From assembly GCA_029057255.1 (NCBI GenBank), contig JAICZO010000024.1, forward strand, positions 1 through 10,475: DNA of 10,475 nucleotides, in the 5' to 3' direction. The notes below the pieces were generated by a model. The model did not search any database and was not told the DNA's origin. It saw only the letters and a list, made by a program, of their open reading frames with translations. Shown in pieces: positions 1-7,293 of the stretch; within the stretch, counting starts at the first letter, position 1; every line of letters begins with the position of its first letter. This DNA comes from Muribaculaceae bacterium (GTDB lineage: Bacteria; Bacteroidota; Bacteroidia; Bacteroidales; Muribaculaceae). Made by a program: the position numbers and the translations under genes.

Positions 1-438
1 TACCCTTGGTTCGGCGACCTTTCCGTGAGCGATGACAAGGGCTGCTTCCCTGCCAACTGCATGCCAATGGCAAGCCACTATGTCAAGGACGGACATGTCA
101 TAACGTCGCGCGTCGGCACTTACGCCCCCAACGACTTCGGCCTCTACGACATGGCCGGCAATGTGAGCGAGTGGACTTCCACGGCATTCACCGAGAGCGT
201 GGGCCGACTCACCAACGACCTTAACCCCGAGTACCGCTACGACGCCGCTATCGAGGACCCCTACAAGATGAAGCGAAAGATTATCCGCGGCGGCTCGTGG
301 AAGGATGTGGCGCACAACGTCCGCTCAGATCTCCGCATGTGGGAGTATCAGAACGAACAGCGGTCATACATCGGATTCCGCTGCGTGCGCACTCAGATAG
401 GCTTTGCCAAAGGTCAGAAGCAGAACAACAAACGATAA
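1..438 (+). CDS. gldK: GldK/PorK, type IX secretion lipoprotein, C-terminal part (5' end outside window)
   Basis: The frame is open from the first base, so this is the last 145 residues of a longer protein. It ends in the fold of the formylglycine-generating-enzyme/sulfatase-modifying family, shown by FGLYDMAGNVSEWT, then IIRGGSW, spaced arginines and a closing GFRCVRT. In the type IX secretion system GldK (PorK) uses this fold structurally, not as an enzyme: it is an outer-membrane lipoprotein that forms the periplasmic ring with GldN. The lipoprotein signal is not visible because the N-terminus is cut off. The last residues are basic and polar (KGQKQNNKR). The assignment as GldK and not a stand-alone sulfatase-modifying enzyme rests mainly on the immediately following gldL, gldM and gldN, 33 bases downstream. 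Confidence 0.93.
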   Translation, partial: YPWFGDLSVSDDKGCFPANCMPMASHYVKDGHVITSRVGTYAPNDFGLYDMAGNVSEWTSTAFTESVGRLTNDLNPEYRYDAAIEDPYKMKRKIIRGGSWKDVAHNVRSDLRMWEYQNEQRSYIGFRCVRTQIGFAKGQKQNNKR

Positions 439-471
439 CTCCATCACTCCTCTCCAACCGACATTACTACA

Positions 472-1458
472 ATGGGAAAAGTACAGCAATATAAACGCGG
501 CATCAGTGCATTCATCGGCAGTGAGAAAGGCCAGCGCTTCTTCAACTTCGCATACAGTATAGGTGCTGCCATCGTCATCTGGGGCGCACTGTTCAAGATT
601 CTTCACCTCCCCGGCGGCAACGCGCTGCTGTCAATCGGTATGGGTACGGAAGTGCTCATGTTCGTGCTCACGGCATTCGACCGTCCGCCAAAAGAATACA
701 ACTGGGAGGATGTCTTCCCCGCGCTCCGCGGCGAGGAGGGTAAGGAAGTGGGCGGCTCTGCCTTCGGCGGAGTGGCCGTGCAGGGCACAGCATATGCCGA
801 GCCCCGCGTGAGCACATCTCAGGCGCGCCGTGCAGTCGGCATCCCCGAGGATATAAGCCTCTCGGAGGAGGACAGCCGCTCGCTGTCGGACAGCATCTCG
901 AAGATGGCTGCCGCCGCCGACCAGCTCTCGCGCATGGCCGAGCTGACATGCGCCACCCAGGAGTATCTCGACAACATGGCCCGCATAGCCGACGACATGC
1001 GTCAGCTCCACGCCACAACCGAGGCGCTCAACAGTGTGTCGGCCACACTCCTGGACAGCTACCGCGCCATAACTGAGAACTCTGCCGCCATCTCCGACAG
1101 CTCGCACGGATATGTGGAGCAGATGAAGGCTCTCCACCAGAATATCGGAGGCCTCAATACAATCTACGAGCTCCAGCTCCGCAGCGTCTCGTCGCAGATC
1201 GACTCTATCGACCGTGTCAACAGAGGCATCAAGGACATCCGCGACATGTACGAGAAATCGGCCACACAGAGCGCACGCTACTGCGAGGAGACCGAGAAGA
1301 TGGCCCGCTACATGCAGCAGCTCAACAGTGTATACGAGAAGATGATTACAGCAATGACCGTGAACATGTACCGCCCTATGGTCACCCCTCCCGACCTCGA
1401 CGGTGTGACCGTAAACCCCGCGGCTGCGCATGCACACGCACAGGCTGAAAACAAATAA
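472..1458 (+). CDS. gldL: GldL/PorL, inner-membrane motor subunit of the type IX secretion system
   Basis: This 328-residue protein has two N-terminal membrane helices, about residues 22-42 (FFNFAYSIGAAIVIWGALF) and 50-69 (LLSIGMGTEVLMFVLTAF), joined by a short KILHLPGGN loop. GldL and GldM form the proton-driven rotary motor that powers protein export and, in gliding species, motility. The acidic residue inside the second helix (E60, in GTEV) matches the position of the family's essential membrane glutamate. K42 and H45 at the end of helix 1 resemble the conserved Lys/His pair. Residues from about 125 to 300 are a long helical, coiled-coil-prone cytoplasmic region. The length is close to PorL of Bacteroidales and longer than Flavobacterium GldL. 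The ATG was chosen because the MGKVQQYKRG N-terminus runs directly into the first helix. Bacteroidota seldom use Shine-Dalgarno sequences and none is seen. Confidence 0.96.
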   Translation: MGKVQQYKRGISAFIGSEKGQRFFNFAYSIGAAIVIWGALFKILHLPGGNALLSIGMGTEVLMFVLTAFDRPPKEYNWEDVFPALRGEEGKEVGGSAFGGVAVQGTAYAEPRVSTSQARRAVGIPEDISLSEEDSRSLSDSISKMAAAADQLSRMAELTCATQEYLDNMARIADDMRQLHATTEALNSVSATLLDSYRAITENSAAISDSSHGYVEQMKALHQNIGGLNTIYELQLRSVSSQIDSIDRVNRGIKDIRDMYEKSATQSARYCEETEKMARYMQQLNSVYEKMITAMTVNMYRPMVTPPDLDGVTVNPAAAHAHAQAENK

Positions 1459-1475
1459 CAAGCATTTTACCGCAG

Positions 1476-3041
1476 ATGGGAGCTAACAATACAAGGCTGA
1501 CACCCCGTCAGAAGATGATAAACCTGATGTATATCGTCCTGACGGCTATGCTCGCGCTGAACGTTTCAAGCGACGTGCTCGACGGCTTCACGCAGGTGCA
1601 TGAAGGCCTGAAACGCTCTAACACCAACTTCGATACCCGCAACACCGCGATATACGGTCAGCTCGAGAGCCTCGCCGAGCAGAACCCCGGCAAGGGTCAG
1701 GCATGGCTCGACAAGGCTACCGAAGTGAGGCAGGCCACGGCTTCGCTGTACAACTATATCGACACTCTCAAGCATCAGATTGTGCAGAAGGCCGACGGCA
1801 AGGACGGCGACCCCGACAACATCCTCAACCGCGACGACCTCGAGTCGGCGGCCGTGATAATGCTCGCGCCGGGCAACCCGCGTGGCCGCGACCTGCGCCT
1901 GCGTGTCGACGGTTACCGCGATTTTGTGGCGGACATGATACCCGACACTGTCAAGCGCAACACCATCGCCGAGGTGCTCTCGACAGCACCGATAGTCAAG
2001 TCCGGCACTCTCACTCCGCAGAGATGGGAGGAGGCCAAGTTCGACCAGCAGCCCGTCGTGGCGGCCGTAACGCTTCTCTCCAAGCTGCAGAGCGACCTGC
2101 TCTATGCCGAGGGCGAAGTGCTCGCCTCGCTGCTCTCGCAGGTCGATGCGGGCGACCTCCGCGTGAATGAGCTCAACGCTTATGTCATGCCTCAGTCGCG
2201 CCTCGTGATGCGCGGCGGCAAGTACAGCGCCAACATCGTGCTCGCCGCTGTCGACACAACACAGCGTCCGCGCGTCTTCATCCAGGGCAAGCCTCTCGAT
2301 AACAACGACGGCCTCTACGAAGTCAGCACCGGCGCGACAGGTAATTTCGACTACACTGGCTGGCTCGAAGTGAGCCACGGCGACGGCAGCACCACACGCC
2401 ACGACTTCAAGTCGTCGTACACCGTCATCGAGCCTATGGCAACGGTGTCGGCAACGCTCATGAACGTGCTATATGCCGGCATCGACAACCCGCTGAGCAT
2501 CTCGGTGCCCGGCGTGGCCATGACCGACATCTCGGCGTCGATGACAAACGGCACACTCACCCGCAGCGGCGACAGCTGGGTGGCCCGACCCTCGGCCGTA
2601 GGGCAGGACGCTGTCGTGACAGTGACCGCAAACATGGACGGTCGCCCCGTGACTATGGCGGCCACAAAGTTCCGCGTGCGCAAGCTGCCCGACCCCTCGC
2701 CTTATATCGCTTTCCGCGACAAGGACGGCAACGAAGACCACTATAAAGGCGGCAAGCCCTTCCCCAAGGCCATGCTTCTGGCATCTCCCGGCCTCGGCGC
2801 TGCCATCGACGACGGTCTGCTCGACACCCCCTTCGAAGTGGAGGGCTTCGAGACGGTATTCTTTGATTCGTCGGGCAACGCGATGCCCGAAGTGAGCGCC
2901 GGATCGCAGTTCTCGCCCCGACAGAAGGCACAGTTCCAGCGTCTCAGCCGCGGCAAACGATTCTATATATCACGCATCCGGGCCAAGGGTCCCGACGGTA
3001 TAACCCGCGACCTTTCGCCTATGGAAGTCATCATCAACTGA
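1476..3041 (+). CDS. gldM: GldM/PorM, periplasm-spanning motor shaft of the type IX secretion system
   Basis: This 521-residue protein has the family's hallmark N-terminus: RQKMINLMYIVLTAMLALNV followed by SSDVLDGF (residues 11-38). It is a short cytoplasmic lead, a single membrane helix at about 15-34, then a large periplasmic part. In known GldM/PorM the periplasmic part folds as an N-terminal helical domain and beta-rich domains that form a dimeric rod. The rod links the GldL ring to the GldK-GldN ring, and residues 40-521 fit that layout. It starts 17 bases after gldL and lies 35 bases before gldN, so the genes are probably co-transcribed. The C-terminal domain (about 405-521, starting near LPDPSPYIAFRDKDGNED) is the conserved end that contacts the GldK/N ring. 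No truncation or frameshift is seen. Confidence 0.97.
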   Translation: MGANNTRLTPRQKMINLMYIVLTAMLALNVSSDVLDGFTQVHEGLKRSNTNFDTRNTAIYGQLESLAEQNPGKGQAWLDKATEVRQATASLYNYIDTLKHQIVQKADGKDGDPDNILNRDDLESAAVIMLAPGNPRGRDLRLRVDGYRDFVADMIPDTVKRNTIAEVLSTAPIVKSGTLTPQRWEEAKFDQQPVVAAVTLLSKLQSDLLYAEGEVLASLLSQVDAGDLRVNELNAYVMPQSRLVMRGGKYSANIVLAAVDTTQRPRVFIQGKPLDNNDGLYEVSTGATGNFDYTGWLEVSHGDGSTTRHDFKSSYTVIEPMATVSATLMNVLYAGIDNPLSISVPGVAMTDISASMTNGTLTRSGDSWVARPSAVGQDAVVTVTANMDGRPVTMAATKFRVRKLPDPSPYIAFRDKDGNEDHYKGGKPFPKAMLLASPGLGAAIDDGLLDTPFEVEGFETVFFDSSGNAMPEVSAGSQFSPRQKAQFQRLSRGKRFYISRIRAKGPDGITRDLSPMEVIIN

Positions 3042-3076
3042 CCCCACCTATCCCTCATCATATCTCAGAATAAACT

Positions 3077-4228
3077 ATGAACAGGTTCTTCAGAATATCT
3101 TTGGCATCTCTCGCTCTCGCATGCTGTACTGCCGGCGCTTTCGCGCAGGATGAAGGCGGCAGCGTGGTACGACGCCGCGGCACCGACCGCAACGCTCCCG
3201 CCAGACAGGACGGCAGCATGGTCACCCCGAGAATGCAGTCGTTCTACAGCGACGACAATACCGGCATAACCGATGCCGACCGCCAGTGGATGAGGGTGAT
3301 TTACCGCTCCATCGACCTTGACAAGGATGCCAACGCGCCTCTGTACTTCCCCGAGGAGCCTGTCGACGGTCAGGAGAATCTCTTCCGCATCATCATGCGC
3401 CTGCTTGCCGCCAACACCGTCCCTGCCTACGAGTACCTCGACGGCCGCGAGATTTTCACCGACAAATACCGCATCAAGACCCGCGATGTGCTCGACCGCT
3501 TCTATATCCCCTATACCGACGCCAAGGGCTCGACCGAGAAGAACCCCCGCTTCGTGATCGACGAGAGCGACGTGCCCACCAACGAAGTGCTGTCGTACTA
3601 TGTGATAGAGCGCTGGGAGTTCGATACCCGCAACAACAGGCTCCGCCCCATCGTCGAGGCTATCTGTCCGGTGCTTCACCGTGCGGGCGACTTCGGCGGT
3701 GACGCGCTCCGCTATCCGATGTTCTGGGTCAAGTTCTCGGACCTGCGTCCCTACCTGGCCGCGCAGACCATCTTCGTCGACGACGACAACAACCTGCCGA
3801 CGGCGACTTACGACGATTTCTTCACCCTCAACATGTATGACGGCGAGATATACAAGACCCGCAACCTGAAGAACAAGTCGATGGTGCAGATGTACTCCGA
3901 CCCCGACGACCTGAAGCGCGCGCAGGACAGCATCCAGAACCGCCTCGACAACTTCGAGAAGAAGCTGTGGGTGCCTTCGCGCGAGGAAGTAATCGCCGCA
4001 CGTGAGGCCCGCGAGGCTCTCGAGGCTGCCGGTGACACAACAGCCGTCAGCGAGGAGGCCGCGACCGAACGCACAACCAAGTCGAGGGCAACGAAGCGCT
4101 CGACAAAGCGCTCGACAAAGGACACCAAGGCCAAGGCCGCAAAGGAAAAGAAACCGAAGGTGGCCAAGAGCAAGGCTCCGAAGTCTTCGTCAGGCAATGC
4201 TGCGCGCTCGGTGCGTCGCCGCAAGTGA
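3077..4228 (+). CDS. gldN: GldN/PorN, periplasmic ring component of the type IX secretion system, with lysine-rich tail
   Basis: This 383-residue protein begins with a signal peptide (MNRFFRISLASLALACCTAGAFA, cleavage probably before Q24) and no lipobox near the cut site, so it should be a soluble periplasmic protein. GldN (PorN) binds GldK to build the ring under the outer membrane. The GldN region spans roughly residues 60-310 and shows the family's WMRVIYRSIDL, YPMFWVKFSDLRPYL and FFTLNMYDGEIYKT segments. Residues about 296-320 look helical and charged. Residues 330-383 form a low-complexity tail rich in Lys, Ser, Thr, Ala and Arg and ending in VRRRK, a basic extension I would not expect for a typical family member. 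It is the last gene of the cluster and is followed by a strong hairpin 29 bases after the stop. Confidence 0.96.
   Translation: MNRFFRISLASLALACCTAGAFAQDEGGSVVRRRGTDRNAPARQDGSMVTPRMQSFYSDDNTGITDADRQWMRVIYRSIDLDKDANAPLYFPEEPVDGQENLFRIIMRLLAANTVPAYEYLDGREIFTDKYRIKTRDVLDRFYIPYTDAKGSTEKNPRFVIDESDVPTNEVLSYYVIERWEFDTRNNRLRPIVEAICPVLHRAGDFGGDALRYPMFWVKFSDLRPYLAAQTIFVDDDNNLPTATYDDFFTLNMYDGEIYKTRNLKNKSMVQMYSDPDDLKRAQDSIQNRLDNFEKKLWVPSREEVIAAREAREALEAAGDTTAVSEEAATERTTKSRATKRSTKRSTKDTKAKAAKEKKPKVAKSKAPKSSSGNAARSVRRRK
4094..4117 (+). repeat. Perfect 12-bp tandem duplication inside the gldN tail
   Basis: Two adjacent identical copies of AAGCGCTCGACA occur in frame and encode KRST-KRST (residues 340-347). 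They lie in the basic tail of GldN and point to recent slippage or duplication as one way the tail has grown. The surrounding codons (AAG, GCC, ACC) are also repetitive but not perfectly so. Confidence 0.85.
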
Positions 4229-4256
4229 CAAGGCAAATCTGATCCCATATAAATAG

Positions 4257-4304
4257 AGCTGTGTCGCGGTAAACTGTATGGAAGCAGTTCTCCGCGACAC
4301 AGCT
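4257..4304. terminator. Strong hairpin terminator between convergent gldN and the WYL gene
   Basis: The arms AGCTGTGTCGCGG (4257-4269) and CCGCGACACAGCT (4292-4304) are perfectly complementary over 13 bp. Inside the loop AACTG (4272-4276) can pair with CAGTT (4285-4289) and extend the stem. On the + strand the hairpin is followed by TTGTTG, only a weak T-run. It lies between the gldN stop and the stop of the minus-strand WYL gene, so it probably ends both transcripts. The CTGTGTCG core recurs in the hairpin after prfH. Confidence 0.85.
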
Positions 4305-4317
4305 TTGTTGCGGTCTG

Positions 4318-5352
4318 TCATACTCCCTCCGTTGATTTATAACGATTTGCGGCAATGCTCACGCTTTTGGCAATGCGTGTGCGGAATTCGGGCGGGGCTA
4401 TGACTTCGGCATGGCCGCCGTATCCGAGGATGAGGCGTTCGAGCTCGTTGTTTATGACCACCTTCAGAGAGAGCTGGATAGAGCCGTCGCGAAAGCGTTG
4501 CTCAACCTTCTGCGACTTGTGGAATGGTTTCGACTCGACATACGGAGCCTGCTGACGGTCAATCTTGATGACCACTCGGCGGGCTTTGTCGTGTATCCCT
4601 TTGGTCACTCCGACAGTATCGTCAAAGAAGTGCTCGGGGTCAAAGGCAACACATTTCTTGAACGGGTGCTGCTTGTCGATGGCGACCGACAGTATGCGGT
4701 CGAGCGCGAAGATGTTGACTTGCGGAGTCTGGTTGCTTGACTTCTCGCAGATTAGAAACCAGCGGTTGCGATACTCTTTGAGCAGGTAGGGGTATACCAC
4801 CAGCGCCTCGGGATGACGAGCCTTGAACGACTGATACTCAATGACGATGGTCTGCTGCTTGCGGACGGCATCGTAGAGCGTGCCTATGAAGTGCGCACCT
4901 CGGTAGCCCGGCACGTTCTCCATGTCCATCGCCGGTGCCGACGCCCCGGTATGGCGCGATATCTGCTCGTTGAGCTTGCTTATAGTGTCTATTGATGACG
5001 CCAGCTGAGGGAAGCCCTGGAGCTGACGCAGTATGTCGAGAGCGGAGTTGAGGGCGTCGAGACCCTCATCGTTCAGCGGGAGATGCGTGATGCTGAAGTC
5101 CGGGTCTTCATACTCGTAGTACTTGTTGTCGCGCACGACGATAGGGGCATTGTAGCCGAGGCGGTCGCTGCGCATCAGCGCCAGATCGTTCTGAAATGTG
5201 CGGCGGCTCACAGGAGTGCTGCGTCCTTCATACTCGGCCAGCGCGTCGGTGCACGCATCAATAAGGTCGGTGATGGTCCAGCGGCGGTAGTGGTTCTGAA
5301 GGCACTTGTCTATCGTGGAAATGCGGATGAGTGCTGCGCGATTGAGGGGCAT
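4318..5352 (-). CDS. WYL-domain transcriptional regulator, divergent from rtcB-prfH
   Basis: This 344-residue protein has an N-terminal winged-helix region (about residues 10-75, containing YRRWTITDLIDACTDALAEY and VSRRTFQNDLALMRSDRLGYNAPI), a central WYL domain (about 155-225) and a C-terminal WCX-like domain (about 255-340). In the WYL domain YPYLLKEYRNRWFLIC matches the ligand-binding core, with WFL in place of WYL, followed by FALDRILSV. WYL regulators bind DNA as dimers and are thought to sense nucleic acids or nucleotides; known ones control defence and stress genes (BrxR, CapW, DriD). The start MPLNRAALIR was chosen because the longer open frame to about 5733 runs into rtcB and shows no family sequence. 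It is divergent from rtcB with a 96-base gap holding a palindrome, so it probably controls rtcB-prfH and itself. This family is common in Bacteroidales next to many kinds of gene, so the target is inferred from position alone. Confidence 0.92.
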   Translation of the reverse strand: MPLNRAALIRISTIDKCLQNHYRRWTITDLIDACTDALAEYEGRSTPVSRRTFQNDLALMRSDRLGYNAPIVVRDNKYYEYEDPDFSITHLPLNDEGLDALNSALDILRQLQGFPQLASSIDTISKLNEQISRHTGASAPAMDMENVPGYRGAHFIGTLYDAVRKQQTIVIEYQSFKARHPEALVVYPYLLKEYRNRWFLICEKSSNQTPQVNIFALDRILSVAIDKQHPFKKCVAFDPEHFFDDTVGVTKGIHDKARRVVIKIDRQQAPYVESKPFHKSQKVEQRFRDGSIQLSLKVVINNELERLILGYGGHAEVIAPPEFRTRIAKSVSIAANRYKSTEGV

Positions 5353-5369
5353 ATCGAGATTATTTTCTG

Positions 5370-5400
5370 CAAAAATAGTATTTTTTCCACTCGTGCGCAA
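5370..5400 (-). promoter_or_regulatory. Predicted promoter of the WYL gene
   Basis: On the minus strand TATTTTTG (5377-5370) fits the Bacteroidota -7 consensus TAnnTTTG exactly. A TTG (5400-5398) lies 20 bases upstream, within the expected 19-21 base spacing of the -33 element. Transcription would start about 10 bases before the ATG. The -33 element lies inside the palindrome 5393-5413, which suggests autoregulation. Confidence 0.6.
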
Positions 5401-5413
5401 ATCAATTGCGCAC
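5393..5413. promoter_or_regulatory. Perfect 8-5-8 palindrome, candidate operator of the WYL regulator
   Basis: The arms GTGCGCAA (5393-5400) and TTGCGCAC (5406-5413) are exact reverse complements, separated by ATCAA. Symmetry and size suit a dimeric winged-helix protein. The site sits in the middle of the divergent intergenic region, over the -33 element of the WYL promoter and 8 bases upstream of the likely rtcB -7 element. A related half-site TTTGCGCC occurs at 5426-5433. It could instead be an RNA hairpin if rtcB transcription starts further upstream. Confidence 0.6.
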
Positions 5414-5421
5414 CGCCCTCT

Positions 5422-5429
5422 CAACTTTG
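5422..5429 (+). promoter_or_regulatory. Possible -7 element of the rtcB-prfH promoter
   Basis: CAACTTTG matches TAnnTTTG at all but the first position. It lies 19 bases upstream of the rtcB ATG, which implies a leader of about a dozen bases. No TTG is found at the usual -33 distance; the nearest (5406-5408) is too close. The promoter would be weak without an activator. Other start sites cannot be excluded. Confidence 0.35.
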
Positions 5430-5448
5430 CGCCAAAATTACGAACGAT

Positions 5449-6648
5449 ATGATTATAAACGGAAAAACAACAACAGCAGAGATTTTCACCGATAATATAG
5501 AAGAGGCGGCGCTGCGATGGGTGACCGAGCTGTGCGACCATCCGGCAATGATGAGCATCCCCGTGGTGCAGATGCCCGATGTGCACGCCGGAAGCTCCTG
5601 CAATGTCGGCACGGCATATCCGATCGGGATGTATCTTAATCCCGACCATGTCGGAGTCGACATAGGTTGCGCGATATCGATGCACAGACTCTCGTGCGCG
5701 GTCAGTGCCGAAGACTTCGCGCTGCTCGACCATCGTATACGCGAAGCTGTCCCTGTCGGTGCGGACATCTGCACAAAGAACTCACTCAACGAAAAGGATT
5801 TATTCCGATTCATCAACGCTCAGTATCAGAAAGCACGCTCTGCCGCCCCCGACCTTATCAACGAGGTGCGGCGCATCGACGCCCGTTTCATCACCGACTT
5901 CTGTCAGCGCATCAAGCTCCGGGAGGGTATCTTCTATAAGAGCCTCGGCACTCTTGGCGGCGGCAACCACTTCATAGAGTATGGCGAAGACAGCAATACC
6001 GGAGAGGCTTGGCTGACAATTCATTGCGGCTCCCGAAACCTCGGGGTGAAGGTGGCGGGTCACTGGCGCAATATCGCTCAGAACCCCAAACGCGCCGCAT
6101 ATGCAGGCTACCTGTGGGGAGACGCCCTCCGTGGCTATCTCTCGGATATGATTGTCGCCCAGGCATATGCGCTGTACAATCACTCGGTGATACGCGACCG
6201 GATATTCGCGATACTGAAGAAAATATGCAAGGCCAAATGCACCGAGTCGATAGTCACTACCCATAACTACATATCCGTGGGCGAGGCGACGCCGATGCTC
6301 AGAAAAGGAGCTATCGACGCTTCCGAGGGACGAAAGGTAGCCATCCCGTTCAATATGCGCGACGGCATCGCCATATGTATCGGCAAGGGCAACGAGCAGT
6401 GGCTCAACACGGCGCCACACGGCGCGGGGCGCTTGATGAGCAGGGCACAGGCAAAGAAGCACATTCCGATGAGTGAATACGAAAAATCAATGACAGGCAT
6501 CTACTCGTCCTCGGTCTGCCCCGGCACCCTCGATGAATCGCCGATGGCATATAAACCGACCGAAGACATCCTCGAGCTGATACGACCCACAGTCGAGATT
6601 GTCTCGATGATTAAACCCAAACTCAACATCAAAGACAACGGAGAATGA
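5449..6648 (+). CDS. rtcB: RtcB family RNA ligase, PrfH-associated
   Basis: This 399-residue protein is close to the usual RtcB length of about 400. RtcB joins RNA ends carrying 3'-phosphate or 2',3'-cyclic phosphate to 5'-OH ends, using GTP and Mn2+. All recognised active-site segments are present: D71 and C74 in GVDIGCAISM, H174 in GTLGGGNHFIE, H192 in IHCGSRNLG, H272 in THNYIS, and the histidine that takes GMP, H324 in PHGAGRLMSR. The ATG at 5449 was chosen because family sequence begins there (MIINGKTTTAEIF, then VVQMPDVHAGSSCNVGTA). The frame stays open upstream but overlaps the WYL gene and the promoter region. The stop overlaps the prfH start (ATGA). In such pairs RtcB is known to repair the 16S rRNA cut after PrfH has freed the stalled ribosome. 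No rtcA, archease or rtcR gene is nearby. Confidence 0.96.
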   Translation: MIINGKTTTAEIFTDNIEEAALRWVTELCDHPAMMSIPVVQMPDVHAGSSCNVGTAYPIGMYLNPDHVGVDIGCAISMHRLSCAVSAEDFALLDHRIREAVPVGADICTKNSLNEKDLFRFINAQYQKARSAAPDLINEVRRIDARFITDFCQRIKLREGIFYKSLGTLGGGNHFIEYGEDSNTGEAWLTIHCGSRNLGVKVAGHWRNIAQNPKRAAYAGYLWGDALRGYLSDMIVAQAYALYNHSVIRDRIFAILKKICKAKCTESIVTTHNYISVGEATPMLRKGAIDASEGRKVAIPFNMRDGIAICIGKGNEQWLNTAPHGAGRLMSRAQAKKHIPMSEYEKSMTGIYSSSVCPGTLDESPMAYKPTEDILELIRPTVEIVSMIKPKLNIKDNGE

Positions 6649-7250
6649 AACATTATATACAGATAACAGCCGGCCGCGGTCCCGTGGAGTGTGCCAGAGC
6701 CGTAACACTCGTGGCGCGGGAACTGCTCAAGGCAATGCCCGCACTACAGCTCTCGGACTGCGAGCCGCACAATCAGGCCGACGATTGCTATATGTCAATG
6801 ACATTTGCCACCGACTCGGCAATACCGCCAGCAGTCATAGCCGAATGGCAGGGCACAGTGCAGTGGCGGTCAACGCGCAACACCTATCGTCCGACCCACA
6901 AGCGCAGCAACTGGTTTGTCGGCATCAACTTCTTCGACGAAGAGGAACTCCCCGGCATACACGAATCAGACATCATCTACGAGACATGCCGCTCCGGAGG
7001 CAAGGGCGGTCAGAACGTCAATAAAGTAGAGACAGCCGTCAGGGCGACGCACGTCCCGACAGGCCTCTCGGTGAAATGCTCAGACGAGCGCTCTCAATCT
7101 CAGAACAAGGCACTTGCACGAGAGCGTCTGCTGCTGAAACTCAGCCGCCTCAACAGCGAGACAGTAGCCGAGTCGCAGTTCCGGCAGTGGAGCAGGCACG
7201 ACAATCTCGAACGCGGCAACCCGGTGAAAAAATTCACCGGCCCACTGTAA
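6645..7250 (+). CDS. prfH: Peptide chain release factor H (PrfH), rescue factor for damaged ribosomes
   Basis: This 201-residue protein is a shortened release-factor homologue that lacks the stop-codon-reading superdomain of RF1/RF2. The catalytic loop is at residues 117-123 (SGGKGGQ, GGQ at 121-123) and leads into NVNKVETAVRATHVPTGLSV, the standard release-factor domain 3. The N-terminal part (1-110) has the PrfH pattern with ITAGRGPVECARAV near the start and QWRSTRNTYRPTHKRSNWFVG at 73-93. The C-terminus is basic (LERGNPVKKFTGPL). PrfH is known to recognise ribosomes whose decoding-centre rRNA has been cleaved, as by colicin E3-type nucleases, and to hydrolyse the peptidyl-tRNA so that RtcB can mend the rRNA. 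The four-base overlap with rtcB implies translational coupling. A hairpin follows 43 bases downstream. Confidence 0.95.
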   Translation: MKHYIQITAGRGPVECARAVTLVARELLKAMPALQLSDCEPHNQADDCYMSMTFATDSAIPPAVIAEWQGTVQWRSTRNTYRPTHKRSNWFVGINFFDEEELPGIHESDIIYETCRSGGKGGQNVNKVETAVRATHVPTGLSVKCSDERSQSQNKALARERLLLKLSRLNSETVAESQFRQWSRHDNLERGNPVKKFTGPL

Positions 7251-7293
7251 TTATTGAGGTAGAGATAGCTGAGCGGGGATGAAGAAAGAGAAA

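Noticed and set aside
631..1461. Long minus-strand open frame opposite gldL
   Set aside because: It is a shadow of GC-rich codon use in gldL; the translation is rich in His, Val and Arg and has no family features.
1566..2402. Long minus-strand open frame opposite gldM
   Set aside because: It is antisense to a well-supported GldM, with no recognisable domain and no promoter or separate gap.
5083..5448. In-frame upstream extension of rtcB
   Set aside because: It is antisense to the WYL gene and crosses the promoter region; RtcB family sequence begins at the ATG at 5449.
5353..5733. In-frame upstream extension of the WYL gene
   Set aside because: It overlaps rtcB on the opposite strand, and typical WYL regulator sequence begins at MPLNRAALIR.
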